Source of the DNA: Sphingomonas sp. PP-F2F-G114-C0414
GTDB taxonomy: Bacteria; Pseudomonadota; Alphaproteobacteria; Sphingomonadales; Sphingomonadaceae
Reading direction: 5' to 3'
Assembly: GCF_003688595.1 (NCBI RefSeq)
Contig: NZ_RCWT01000009.1
Location: 868,001-932,000 of the forward strand
DNA: 64,000 bases
In this document: positions 1 through 8,024 of the stretch, one piece after another
Layout of the letters: every line of letters starts with the position of its first letter
Numbering within the stretch: position 1 is the first letter of the stretch
Position numbers and translations under genes: made by a program
The notes under the pieces: model-generated
Told to the model about the DNA's origin: nothing
Databases searched by the model: none
What the model saw: the letters and a program-made list of their open reading frames with translations, nothing else

Positions 1-93
1 GTTCCACGGATCGAGGGGGGCGCAGCGGGCGATACCGCGGCGCACGGCATCGCCGACATCGCTGCGGCAGGTCTTTCGCCTGAAAGAACATAA
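1..93 (+). CDS. Possible C-terminal tail of a gene cut by the window edge
   Basis: The first frame is open from base 1 to a TAA at 91-93 and ends with the residues AAAGLSPERT. It could be the last 30 residues of a gene that starts outside the window, but it is too short to identify, and another frame of this GC-rich stretch is also open. This is a guess from position alone. Confidence 0.2.
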   Translation, partial: VPRIEGGAAGDTAAHGIADIAAAGLSPERT

Positions 94-202
94 GGGGTGT
101 GGCGCCGACATTGAACCCTTGGCGGCGGGGGGCGGCCTCTGGACTGCTGCTAGGCGCGATCGAACAAAATTCAGCGCATCCCTTGAATTCGGAATATTCT
201 GC

Positions 203-233
203 GATATATCTCAAACCATCTTAGAGATATCGG
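203..233. promoter_or_regulatory. Candidate PadR operator (inverted repeat)
   Basis: ATATCTC at 206-212 and GAGATAT at 224-230 form a perfect 7-bp inverted repeat with an 11-nt spacer, in a short AT-rich island ending 14 bases before the padR ATG. PadR-family repressors commonly bind AT-rich dyads in their own promoters, so autoregulation of padR and the coupled DUF2218 gene is a reasonable inference. It has not been shown. Confidence 0.45.
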
Positions 234-244
234 AGAATACTCAA

Positions 245-829
245 ATGCGTAACGAAATGGGATTTGGACCGTGGAGCGGTGGCCCCCGGCATGGCGGCCA
301 CGGCCGTCGCGAGCATGGTGAGGACCATGGCCATTGGAAGTCGGGCGGGGGAGCACGCGGTCGCGGCCGCCGGGTCTTCGACGGCGGCGAGATGAAGCTC
401 GTGCTGTTGAAGCTGATCGCGGATGCACCGCGCCACGGCTACGACCTGATCCGCGAGATCGAAGGACTGGCGGGTGGCAGCTATGCGCCAAGCCCGGGCG
501 TGATCTATCCCACGCTCAGTACGCTCGACGACATGGGGCTGATCGACGAGCAGAAGTCGGAAGGTTCCAAGAAGCGCTTCGCGGTGACCGACGAAGGGCG
601 CCAGTTGCTGAAGGACAATGCGGAGATCGTCGAGGCGCTGTTCGCCCGGTTGGCCGCCGTCGGCGCCGAGTCCGAACGGACCGACGGCGCACCGATCCGC
701 CGCGCGATGGGCAATCTGCGCCAGGTGCTGCAGACGCGGCTGATGCGCGAGGACGTGAACGAGGACACGCTGCACGCGGTCGCGGGCCTGCTCGACGAGG
801 CGGCGCAGAAGATCGAGCGGCTCAAGTGA
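245..829 (+). CDS. PadR family transcriptional regulator
   Basis: This 194-residue protein has a His/Gly/Arg-rich N-terminal tail of about 40 residues. It is followed by the PadR winged helix (FDGGEMKLVLLKLIADAPRH, then GYDLIREIE and the wing region PSPGVIYPTLSTLDDMGLI) and a C-terminal helical dimerisation region. The ATG at 245 was chosen because it follows the AT-rich promoter and operator-like dyad; upstream ATG-less extension to 119 would run through that promoter. The histidine-rich tail could bind metal, but that is speculation. It overlaps the next gene (GTGA at 826-829), so the two are probably co-transcribed and this regulator likely controls both. The effector is unknown. Confidence 0.9.
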   Translation: MRNEMGFGPWSGGPRHGGHGRREHGEDHGHWKSGGGARGRGRRVFDGGEMKLVLLKLIADAPRHGYDLIREIEGLAGGSYAPSPGVIYPTLSTLDDMGLIDEQKSEGSKKRFAVTDEGRQLLKDNAEIVEALFARLAAVGAESERTDGAPIRRAMGNLRQVLQTRLMREDVNEDTLHAVAGLLDEAAQKIERLK

Positions 830-1131
830 GCGTCTCGCCCATCATTTCGGTCGCGCGCGTGCCGACGCAGTCCGCCAGCAAGTATCTCCAGCAACTCGCC
901 AAGCACTGGAGCCACAAGATGGAGGTGACCTTTTCGGCCGAAGAAGGACGGATCGCCTTCCCGAACGGCGCGGTGCTCGACATGCGCGCCGACACCGCCA
1001 CGCTCGACGTCGCCTTGACGGTGCCGGAGGGCGAGGACGTCGACCGCATGCGTGGCGTGGTGTCGAGCCACTTAGACCGCTTCGCCTTCCGCGAGGCGCC
1101 GCTGACGTTCGACTGGATGCTGGCGCCGTAA
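826..1131 (+). CDS. DUF2218 domain-containing protein
   Basis: A 101-residue protein starting with a GTG that overlaps the padR stop codon. It matches the DUF2218 pattern: an N-terminal 'ARVPTQSASKYLQQLAKHWS' segment, a central strand region (KMEVTFSAEEGRIAFPNG) and a C-terminal 'LDRFAFREAPLTFDW' end. Members are small cytosolic proteins of unknown biochemical role, often found beside siderophore or metal-transport genes or regulators. Here the only functional hint is coupling to a PadR regulator with a His-rich tail. The family call is fairly secure; the role is unknown. Confidence 0.82.
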   Translation: MSVSPIISVARVPTQSASKYLQQLAKHWSHKMEVTFSAEEGRIAFPNGAVLDMRADTATLDVALTVPEGEDVDRMRGVVSSHLDRFAFREAPLTFDWMLAP

Positions 1132-1648
1132 ACCGATCCGTTCCCCTTGTGGCGGGGCGGGCGCGCGATAAGTCTCAAGGCGTGGGGAATGGCTGAGGTC
1201 GGAGAAGTCCGGACTGTTGGTTTCGGGATACCGATGGCGGTAGCCCATGTTGAGCGGCGCTGCCGTCTTGCGCTCGAACGAGGCCGGGGCGGAGAGGGTT
1301 CTGCCTCAAGGATTGGGCGTTTGCATTTCTACCGTCGGGTAGAAGCGTGAGCTGGTCACTTGAAGCTTAAATGCAAGCGTCGCCTGATCAACAGAGCGAT
1401 ATCTATATGATGAAGCCAATCGCATCCGAACTGAACCAATATCAAGCGTATTAAAATACTATATATCAGTGGATAACAGTTTTTAACGTCGATATACAAA
1501 TCGATAGCATACAGAGACTTAATATACATTGCTTGACCCTGCTACACGTCAACCGGTAATGTTCGGATTGTAGTAATGTTAAATAGTCATTAGCCTAAGT
1601 TTAACAACTACGCATTGATAAAAGCAAATCATAAGCCGAGGTGATGTT
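1132..1648. other. Intergenic region, AT-rich from about 1365
   Basis: No gene is supported here. The first 230 bases are ordinary GC-rich sequence with only a spurious short open frame. From about 1365 the base composition shifts sharply to AT-rich and stays so into the next gene. A weak promoter-like pair, TTGACC at 1533-1538 and TAATGT at 1557-1562 (18-nt spacer), lies about 90 bases before the orphan gene. The shift looks like the edge of acquired DNA. Confidence 0.5.
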
Positions 1649-2083
1649 ATGAGCAAAGGTGATGGCGATTTCATATCAAATAGCGATGTCGAGCCTGCGC
1701 TAGATGTCACAAGTTCTGTTGGCGAATTCAAAATAAAGGTTTTTTTGAACGGCGTTGAACAGGGCTGGTTTACAGACGTAGGGCCGCCAGAATACTGGAT
1801 TACTGTAACCCCGCGTCAGGTTGACGGCACAACCTGGACCCAAGTTGCATATGGTGGGTTTACCTACCTAAAGAAATCTACGAACAACTATCTTTCGTAC
1901 CGGAGCAATAACGTCGTATTTTCGAACGGCTTGAAAATGAGAGGCTGGGATGTTGCGGCCAAGTGGCAATTATCAGGTAAAAATTTAAAGTGTCTTGATA
2001 ATAATAGTCTTGTGGGGAAAGAGGGTGATAGTTTCTATCTCGATAATAAAAATATAGTGGAAGTTGAATTTGTTCCACTATGA
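1649..2083 (+). CDS. Orphan hypothetical protein in an AT-rich islet
   Basis: A 144-residue protein that I do not recognise. A good ribosome-binding site (GAGGTGAT) stands just before the ATG. The protein has no signal peptide or membrane segment and is rich in aromatic residues, Asn, Ser and Val in alternating patterns (for example FKIKVFLNGVEQGW and YLSYRSNNVVF), suggesting an all-beta fold. The single cysteine is in 'LKCLDNN'. Codon use (many AAT, TTT, AAA) is unlike the GC-rich neighbours, which points to horizontal transfer. A carbohydrate-binding or small beta-sandwich domain is possible, but no diagnostic motif supports this. Real-gene status rests on the RBS, an ORF uninterrupted in AT-rich DNA, and a natural N terminus. 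Confidence 0.6.
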   Translation: MSKGDGDFISNSDVEPALDVTSSVGEFKIKVFLNGVEQGWFTDVGPPEYWITVTPRQVDGTTWTQVAYGGFTYLKKSTNNYLSYRSNNVVFSNGLKMRGWDVAAKWQLSGKNLKCLDNNSLVGKEGDSFYLDNKNIVEVEFVPL

Positions 2084-2983
2084 GTAATGGTATATGAGCC
2101 CGATGGCGGAAGGAATTCATTTGCATCCGTGGTTTTTTCCGCTGCTCGGATTTGGTGTCTTGCCCGCTACCGCTGCGGCCGGCACGTCTGCCATCGGCCG
2201 GTGACCAGCCCGTAGTCACGTAGCTAGCGTGTTGGCGCCGCGCGGATGGCTTGGTTCTGCGCCCGCTACGAGGTGCCGACCCCGTATCCGCAATACGGGT
2301 AGGCCGCGTTTGAGATTGGATAGGGCATTCCTATCCAGGAGGACCGGGCCTCGGAAAACAGCGGCGCGCGCATCGCATCGCGGGGAGCGATCGGTGAGTT
2401 ACGACAGAACTGACGCAGATTATGCTGACACCGGAGTGTCCGAGTTCGTTAGGGGAACGGCGAAATTGTTAGGTCACGTTGGGTCTGCTTTGCCGAAATT
2501 ATAGGAATTGGTAATTAACCGACCGTGTCTATTGTAAAAGGTCAATTCTCTCTTTCCGCAGTTAAACTTCTAGAGAAGTATAGCCGCGCGAAAGCATTCA
2601 TCCGGAATGGGAGAAAATCTACGGTAGTCCACAACCTGCCGCCATTGAAGAGCGGAATTATTGAATAGCTTCTGTTTGTCAGTCTAAAGCGATAACGGAA
2701 AGCCGCCAATATTACGCCGGGTTCGACCGACCAGTAGGAAGCGCATTTAGCCCAGGCGAATGTGTCAATTGGTAAAAGGATCCTGCTCACCAGCTCGTTG
2801 ATCCTCGAACCTTTCACGGGGTTTCGCTCGTGGAACGGGTGATAAGCGAAACAGGCAAGCGGCCCGAGGTTGATACGCTTCATGACGCGAACCTGTCGCT
2901 CCGAATGGGTGTCCTTGATCAGAACAAGGCGCTACCTCCGCAAAACAGGACAGCGCACACCGCGCCCACCCCGCAGTGGCGAA
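2084..2983. other. 900-bp region with no supported gene
   Basis: Composition is mixed. I see two small perfect dyads, CCCGTAT/ATACGGG at 2281-2299 and GGATAGG/CCTATCC at 2318-2336. Two open frames (2229-2504 plus, 2542-2883 minus) lack RBS support and recognisable motifs, so I leave them out. The stretch may be decayed acquired DNA continuing the AT-rich islet, with the promoter-distal end of the glycosyltransferase gene on the right. Confidence 0.4.
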
Positions 2984-4135
2984 CTATGCTCCCCGTCGGG
3001 CCATGACTTGCAGATACGTATCAAGCACGGCCTGGTTGATCGTATCCCACAGATAGCCCGCGGCTTTGTCGTGGCCGGCCCAGCCCATCGTCTCGCGCAG
3101 GCCCGGTTCGGTGACGATCCGACCGATCGCGTCGGCATAGCCGGCGATATCGGTCGGGGGAACGAGGAAGCCGGTGACGCCGTCGTCGACCAGGCCGACC
3201 GCGCCCGAGGCGCGCGCCGCCACGACGGGTACGCCCGAAGCCATCGCCTCCAGCGTGACGTTGCCGAACGTCTCGGTGACGCTGGGGTTGAAGAACACGT
3301 CCATCGACGCGACCGCACGGCCGAGATCGTCGCCCGACTGGAACCCGGCGAATACTGCCCCGGGCACGCGCTCGGCGAACCAGTTGCGCGCCGGACCTTC
3401 GCCGATCACCAGCACCTTGTGCGCTATGCCGCGCGTCTCGAGCGTGCGGATCACGTCGGCGAAGACGTCGAGGCCCTTTTCCTTCACCAGCCTGCCGAGA
3501 AACCCGACCGCGACCTCGCCGTCGGCGATCCCGTGCGCGCGGCGCCAGTCCAGATCGCGGCGGGTCGGCGTGAAGCGATCGTGGTTCACACCGCGCGACC
3601 AGATCGCGGTCGGCGTCGTCACGCCCCAATCGTGGACGATCTCGGCCATGCCGCGGCCCGGCACCAGCACTTCGTCGACGCGGTTGTAGAAGCGCGTCAG
3701 GATCCTGATCATGACGGGCTCGAAGAACGCCATCTTGTAATAGCGGAAATACGTCTCGAACCGGGTGTGCAGCGACGCGACCGTGGCGAGGCCGTGGCGG
3801 TGGCCATAGGCGATCGCGCGGTGGCCGAGGAAATCGGGTGCGGAAACGTGGATCAGGTTCGGCGCGAACGCATCGAGATCGCGGCGGATCGCAGCGGGCA
3901 GGCCGCGCGCCATCTTGTACTCGCCGCGCCCGGCCGGCAGCGGCAGCGACGGGACCGCGACCAGATCGCCGGTCGGCGGGAAGGCCGGCTTGGCGTTGGT
4001 CGGCGAGTAGACGCGGACTTTTGCGCCCTGCGACAGCAAATGCCCGACGAGCAGGTTCAGCGCCTGGTTGGCGCCGTCGCGAACATAATTATAATTGCCG
4101 CTGAACAGGGCAATACGCAGGTCGGTGGCGTCCAT
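2984..4135 (-). CDS. GT4-family glycosyltransferase
   Basis: A 383-residue GT-B glycosyltransferase. The N-terminal domain begins 'LRIALFSGNYNYVRDGANQ' (acceptor-side Rossmann domain, with the Gly-Ala loop) and includes 'SLHTRFETYFRYYK'. The C-terminal nucleotide-sugar domain has 'VGFLGRLVKEKGLDVF', 'IGEGPARNWF' and the family's E-x7-E signature in 'SVTETFGNVTLEAMASG'. The overall pattern resembles SqdX/MgtA-like enzymes that put a sugar on diacylglycerol or a related lipid, but the acceptor and sugar cannot be read from sequence. It is cytosolic or membrane-peripheral and probably contributes to envelope glycolipid or polysaccharide synthesis. It is transcribed divergently from radA with a 106-bp gap. 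Confidence 0.9.
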   Translation of the reverse strand: MDATDLRIALFSGNYNYVRDGANQALNLLVGHLLSQGAKVRVYSPTNAKPAFPPTGDLVAVPSLPLPAGRGEYKMARGLPAAIRRDLDAFAPNLIHVSAPDFLGHRAIAYGHRHGLATVASLHTRFETYFRYYKMAFFEPVMIRILTRFYNRVDEVLVPGRGMAEIVHDWGVTTPTAIWSRGVNHDRFTPTRRDLDWRRAHGIADGEVAVGFLGRLVKEKGLDVFADVIRTLETRGIAHKVLVIGEGPARNWFAERVPGAVFAGFQSGDDLGRAVASMDVFFNPSVTETFGNVTLEAMASGVPVVAARASGAVGLVDDGVTGFLVPPTDIAGYADAIGRIVTEPGLRETMGWAGHDKAAGYLWDTINQAVLDTYLQVMARRGA

Positions 4136-4220
4136 CGCCGCGCGGATAACGCCGGGTGCGGTGAAGCGCCACTAAATCCGCACGATAGCGTCGCCACGGT
4201 TCACGTCGGCGCCCATTGAT

Positions 4221-4235
4221 GTTCCCGTATCGTTC
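4221..4235 (+). promoter_or_regulatory. Candidate LexA (SOS) box upstream of radA
   Basis: GTTCCCGTATCGTTC matches the alphaproteobacterial LexA consensus GTTC-N7-GTTC exactly and ends 6 bases before the first radA ATG. LexA binding here would block radA expression. The motif has only 8 fixed bases, so about one chance match per strand is expected in a window this size; its position before a DNA-repair gene is what makes it credible. Confidence 0.45.
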
Positions 4236-4241
4236 TCGTAC

Positions 4242-5621
4242 ATGCCGCGTATGGCGAAACCCCAGAAGCGTTATGTGTGTCAGGCCTGCGGATCGGTGTC
4301 CCACCGATGGGCAGGGCAATGCGCCGATTGCAACGAGTGGAACACGCTGGTCGAGGAGGCGAACACCGCCGCGACGCCGTTCCATACGAAGCATAATCTG
4401 CAGACCGGTGGGCGGGCGATCCAGCTCGTCGGGCTCGACGCCGAGATCAAGCTTCCCGATCGGATGGCGACCGGCATCGCCGAGCTCGACCGCGCGCTGG
4501 GCGGCGGGTTCGTCGAGGGTTCGGCGACGTTGATCGGTGGCGATCCGGGGATCGGCAAGTCGACGCTGCTGTTGCAGGCGGCGGCGAAGATGGCGCTGGC
4601 GGGGCAGTCGGTCGCGTACGTGTCTGGCGAGGAAGCGGCGGATCAGGTGCGTCTGCGCGCGCGGCGGCTGGGGCTCGGCAATGCGCCGGTGCAACTCGCG
4701 GCGGCGACCTCGACGCGCGACATCCTGACGACATTGCAGACCAAGCCGCCGGCGATGCTGGTGATAGATTCGATCCAGACGATGCACTCCGACCTGATCG
4801 AGGGCGCGCCCGGCACGGTCAGCCAGGTGCGTGCGTCGGCGCAGGAGCTGATCCGTTTCGCCAAGGAGCGCGGGACGGCGGTAGTTCTGGTCGGGCATGT
4901 AACGAAGGACGGCTCGATCGCCGGCCCGCGCGTGCTGGAGCATATGGTCGACACGGTGCTGTCGTTCGAAGGCGAGCGCAGCCACCAATACCGCATTCTC
5001 CGCGCGATCAAGAACCGCTTCGGCGGGACCGACGAGATCGGCGTGTTCTCGATGCAGACCGAGGGGCTGGCGGAGGTCGGCAATCCGTCGTCGCTGTTCC
5101 TGACGCACCGTGACGACGCGATGACGGGGGCGACGGTGTTCCCGGCGCTGGAGGGGACACGGCCGGTGCTGGTTGAGATTCAGGCGCTGACCGTGCGATT
5201 GGCGTCGGGGGCAACACCAAGGCGTGCGGTGGTCGGCTGGGATTCGGGGCGGCTCGCGATGATTTTGGCGGTGCTGGAGGCGCGGTGTGGGCTGAGCTTC
5301 TCGAATGCCGAAGTGTATCTGAATATCGCCGGGGGCTACCGCGTGCAGGATCCCGCCGCGGACCTAGCAGTGGCGGCAGCGCTGATATCGGCGATGTCGG
5401 AGCGGCCCGTCCCGGTCGACGCGGTGGCGTTCGGCGAGGTCGCGCTGTCGGGCGAGATCCGCCCGGTTGCGCATGGCCCGCTGCGGTTGAAGGAAGCGAG
5501 CAAGCTCGGCTTCGAACGCGCGTTGGTGCCGGCGTCGATGACGGGGGAGAAGAGTGGCATGAAACTCTCGGGGTTCAAGACGCTCGCGTCATTCGTCGAT
5601 CACATGATGGGGCGGGGATAA
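4242..5621 (+). CDS. radA: DNA repair protein RadA
   Basis: A 459-residue RecA-like ATPase (456 if the ATG at 4251 is used, which gives the common MAKPQKRYVC start). In order: an N-terminal C4 zinc finger (CQACGSVSHRWAGQCADC), Walker A (GGDPGIGKSTLL), Walker B (MLVIDSIQTM), the RadA-specific KNRFG motif and a C-terminal Lon-protease-like domain. RadA promotes branch migration and processing of recombination intermediates with RecA. Length matches the family. It is divergent from the glycosyltransferase, and a GTTC-N7-GTTC motif just upstream suggests SOS control. Downstream come palindromic repeats, then the cvpA run. Confidence 0.97.
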   Translation: MPRMAKPQKRYVCQACGSVSHRWAGQCADCNEWNTLVEEANTAATPFHTKHNLQTGGRAIQLVGLDAEIKLPDRMATGIAELDRALGGGFVEGSATLIGGDPGIGKSTLLLQAAAKMALAGQSVAYVSGEEAADQVRLRARRLGLGNAPVQLAAATSTRDILTTLQTKPPAMLVIDSIQTMHSDLIEGAPGTVSQVRASAQELIRFAKERGTAVVLVGHVTKDGSIAGPRVLEHMVDTVLSFEGERSHQYRILRAIKNRFGGTDEIGVFSMQTEGLAEVGNPSSLFLTHRDDAMTGATVFPALEGTRPVLVEIQALTVRLASGATPRRAVVGWDSGRLAMILAVLEARCGLSFSNAEVYLNIAGGYRVQDPAADLAVAAALISAMSERPVPVDAVAFGEVALSGEIRPVAHGPLRLKEASKLGFERALVPASMTGEKSGMKLSGFKTLASFVDHMMGRG

Positions 5622-5640
5622 CGCACGCAGGAAGGCAACT

Positions 5641-5695
5641 TGTTTCCCCGCGAAGGCGGGGATCCAGACTGGGCTCCCGCCTTCGCGGGAGAACA
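5641..5695. repeat. Palindromic repeat, family A
   Basis: A 55-bp imperfect palindrome: arms TCCCCGCGAAGGCGGG and CCCGCCTTCGCGGGAGAACA around a CCAGACTGGG centre. Nearly the same unit occurs near 10120, 31992, 50047 and 61284. It follows radA and could fold as an RNA hairpin that terminates or stabilises the transcript. Confidence 0.85.
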
Positions 5696-5780
5696 GGGCA
5701 GCGTTAGTGACGGTGTTGGGTCGGACGTACCCTTGCGACGGGGATAGCTCCGGTTCGTTGTTAACGTCCCGAATGGTCTC

Positions 5781-5884
5781 CTCCCCGGCGGAGGCTGGGG
5801 CCCAATTGGGAAACGCTGCTGACGACCGCTGCGCTTCGTTATCACGACCTCTCCAATTAGGCCCCGGCCTCCGCCGGGGTGGGG
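5781..5884. repeat. Palindromic repeat, family B
   Basis: About 104 bp. The outer arms CCCCGGCGGAGGC and GCCTCCGCCGGGG enclose inner arms GGGGCCCAATTGGG-like and CCAATTAGGCCCC-like, around an asymmetric loop containing GCTGCG and ACGACCT. Related copies lie near 28316, 30091, 53067 and 54900. Confidence 0.8.
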
Positions 5885-6004
5885 TGGTAAGGGCCTTTGT
5901 CGGCCATCGGTCGATCGAGCCGCACACGACGTCATCGTGGCGGGCAGGTTCGGCCAATCGGCGAACGCATGGCCTCTCGCGACAGCCATGCTATGGCCGC
6001 GGGC

Positions 6005-6325
6005 ATGGCAAACACCAAAAGCAACACGGGCACTGTCGAGGTCGACGGCACCCGATACGACTGGAACCTGGAGCGCGAGCCGCAACACACGGATGCCGAA
6101 GGCTGGAAGGGCATGACGATCTCGCTGTTGCAGGACGATGCGCAGCGCGAAGCATTGCTCGAATTCCCCGCGCCGAAACGCCTGTTGAAAGGCTTGCCGC
6201 GTGGGCGTCTTCAGATCGACGACGCGACGATCGCGCGCGGCGTGCGGGCGGCGTTGGCCGCGGGATGGGAGCCGATGTCGCGCGGCAAGCCGATGGTCTT
6301 CACGGTGGATTCCGAAGGGAATTGA
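6005..6325 (+). CDS. Conserved-looking hypothetical protein, 106 aa
   Basis: A small soluble protein with no signal peptide or membrane segment. It starts MANTKSNTGTVEVDGTRYDW, has a Trp-rich strand region, and ends 'AALAAGWEPMSRGKPMVFTV'. I chose the ATG at 6005 because it gives a natural polar start; the frame is open further upstream but runs back towards the palindromic repeat. It lies 3 bases before the YkgJ-type gene and is probably co-transcribed. I do not recognise the family; the compact length and coupling support it as a real gene. Confidence 0.65.
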   Translation: MANTKSNTGTVEVDGTRYDWNLEREPQHTDAEGWKGMTISLLQDDAQREALLEFPAPKRLLKGLPRGRLQIDDATIARGVRAALAAGWEPMSRGKPMVFTVDSEGN

Positions 6326-6328
6326 ACC

Positions 6329-6934
6329 GTGGAACGGCGTGATACCCCGACTCCGGTCGACCCACGCGCGCAGATGCAGCCTCAAGCCGACGTGGAAACG
6401 ACGTTGCTGGGCCCGATCCTACCCGATCGAGAGTGCGGCGATTGCACCGCGTGCTGCACCGAACTGACGGTGAACACGCCCGAGTTCGCCAAACCCGCGG
6501 GAACGCCGTGCATCCACCTTTCCGACAAGGGGTGCGGTATCCATGCCATCCGCCCGCGCATCTGCCGGACCTGGTTCTGCGCGTGGCGACGCGTCGCGAG
6601 CCTGCCGGACGAAGCGCGTCCCGACCGGTCCGGACTTCTCGTCTCGCTCAATTTCGTCGACAGGCCGCAGAACTGCCTTGAAGGCGTCTCGATTCATGTC
6701 CGCATGCTCACCGGCAGCGACGCTATCGCGAACGGGATGGCGGCCACCGTGCTGGACGGCGTGTGCGACCAGTTGGTCCCGGTCTGGTTCAGCGACGGCT
6801 CAAAGAAGATGCTGATGCATCCCGACACCGACGTTGCGCGCTTCGTCCTCTCGGGAGACGCGGCCCCCCAGGATCTACAGGACGAAGTCGCCGCATGGCG
6901 CGAACACTACGCTGTATTCGGTGCGAACCACTAG
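6329..6934 (+). CDS. YkgJ-type cysteine cluster protein
   Basis: This 201-residue protein starts at a GTG (an ATG at 6374 is an alternative). It carries the CxxCxxCC-type cluster 'CGDCTACC', then 'CIHL', 'GCGIHAIRPRICRTWFCAW', which together form the cysteine pattern of the YkgJ (UPF0153/CxxCxxCC) family, thought to bind Zn or an Fe-S cluster. The specific role is unknown. The C-terminal half (about residues 100-200) has no recognised motif. It follows the 106-residue gene closely. Confidence 0.8.
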   Translation: MERRDTPTPVDPRAQMQPQADVETTLLGPILPDRECGDCTACCTELTVNTPEFAKPAGTPCIHLSDKGCGIHAIRPRICRTWFCAWRRVASLPDEARPDRSGLLVSLNFVDRPQNCLEGVSIHVRMLTGSDAIANGMAATVLDGVCDQLVPVWFSDGSKKMLMHPDTDVARFVLSGDAAPQDLQDEVAAWREHYAVFGANH

Positions 6935-7029
6935 GATTCCAGTTTTCGCGGCAGCGGAATGACCGGTCTGAACACGTCGCTCGCCGCGTGCACTAGCGGT
7001 TCGCGCGCCGCGTCCCTATTCCAGACTGC

Positions 7030-7596
7030 ATGAACCTGACCGCCCTAGACATAGTCGTCCTGATTGCCGTCGCCGGGTCCGCAGTGCTGGGGCTGATCCG
7101 CGGGTTCGTGACCGAAGTGCTGTCGATGTTCGCCTGGGTGGCGATGGTGGCGATGTTGAAGCTGTTCCACATCCCGCTCGCCGCCGCGTTGTCGCCGATG
7201 ATCGGCACGGTCGGAGGGGCAGCCGTGCTGGCCTTCGCGATCATCACCGGCGTCACCTATATCGGCGGTCGTCTCGTCGCGAACGCGATCGGCGCGCGGA
7301 CGCGGACCTCCATTCTCGGCCCGGTCGACCGTGCGCTGGGCTTCGGGTTCGGTGCGCTCAAAGGGCTCATCCTCGCCAGCCTCGTCTTCCTGCTCGCCAC
7401 GCTCGTGATCGATACGATGAGCGGCGGACCGTCGCGCCGGCCCGAATGGATGACCCGGTCGCGCACCTATCCGCTGCTCGACGCGACTAGCGCCGGCATC
7501 GCCGATTTCGTCGACCGCCGTCGCCGCGGTCAGCCCGTCTTCGGCGCCCGCACGCCGACCTCCCGACCCGACAACGCAAGCGACCCGAAATCATGA
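7030..7596 (+). CDS. cvpA: CvpA family inner-membrane protein
   Basis: A 188-residue membrane protein with four hydrophobic segments, at about residues 5-27, 30-50, 62-82 and 100-122. It matches the CvpA/colicin V production family: 'LDIVVLIAVAGSAVLGLIRG' start, followed by 'GFGFGALKGLILASLVF' near the last helix. The C-terminal 60 residues are polar and probably cytosolic. E. coli CvpA is required for colicin V export and also affects envelope homeostasis; its biochemical role is unclear. It overlaps the following NifU-like gene by ATGA. Confidence 0.88.
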   Translation: MNLTALDIVVLIAVAGSAVLGLIRGFVTEVLSMFAWVAMVAMLKLFHIPLAAALSPMIGTVGGAAVLAFAIITGVTYIGGRLVANAIGARTRTSILGPVDRALGFGFGALKGLILASLVFLLATLVIDTMSGGPSRRPEWMTRSRTYPLLDATSAGIADFVDRRRRGQPVFGARTPTSRPDNASDPKS

Positions 7597-8024
7597 GCGC
7601 GCCCCTCTACAATGCCGAGATCCTGCGCCTTGCTGCCACGATCCCCCACCATGAACGCCTGCCCGAGCCGATGGCGACCGCGGAGAAACGCTCGCCGATC
7701 TGCGGCAGCCGCGTGACGATCGATGTCGCGGTCGACGATGAGGGCAAAGTCAGCAAGGTCGGCCTGCTGGTCCGCGCCTGCGCGCTCGGTCAGGCGTCGT
7801 CGTCGTTGCTGGCGTCGAACATCCTCGGTCGCACCCCCGCCGAGCTCGCCGCGACGCGCGATGCGCTGACGGCATGGCTTGCGCGCGACGGCGATGCGCC
7901 CGATTGGCCGGGGATGGATATTTTCACCCCCGCGCTCGACTACACCGCGCGGCACCCGTCGATCCGGCTCGCGTTCGAAGCCGCGGCCGAGGCTGCCGAC
8001 ACCGCCGCAAAGGCGAAAGTCTGA
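7593..8024 (+). CDS. NifU N-terminal-like iron-sulfur scaffold protein
   Basis: A 143-residue protein of the NifU_N/IscU-like family: N-terminal 'LYNAEILRLAATIPHHERL', then 'KRSPICGSRVTIDVAVD' with the first conserved cysteine in the CG motif, and 'RACALGQASSSLLASNILGR', which supplies the second cysteine. In canonical scaffolds three Cys hold a nascent Fe-S cluster; only these two are evident here, so the function may be reduced or different. It overlaps cvpA upstream and the antiporter gene downstream (TGATG), indicating translational coupling. Confidence 0.82.
   Translation: MSAPLYNAEILRLAATIPHHERLPEPMATAEKRSPICGSRVTIDVAVDDEGKVSKVGLLVRACALGQASSSLLASNILGRTPAELAATRDALTAWLARDGDAPDWPGMDIFTPALDYTARHPSIRLAFEAAAEAADTAAKAKV

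Noticed and set aside
334..825. Reading frame running into the DUF2218 gene from inside padR
   Set aside because: Residues upstream of the GTG at 826 are Arg/Asp-rich shadow of padR.
2542..2883. 113-codon minus-strand frame in the AT-rich islet
   Set aside because: No ribosome-binding site or known motif; composition suggests decayed DNA.
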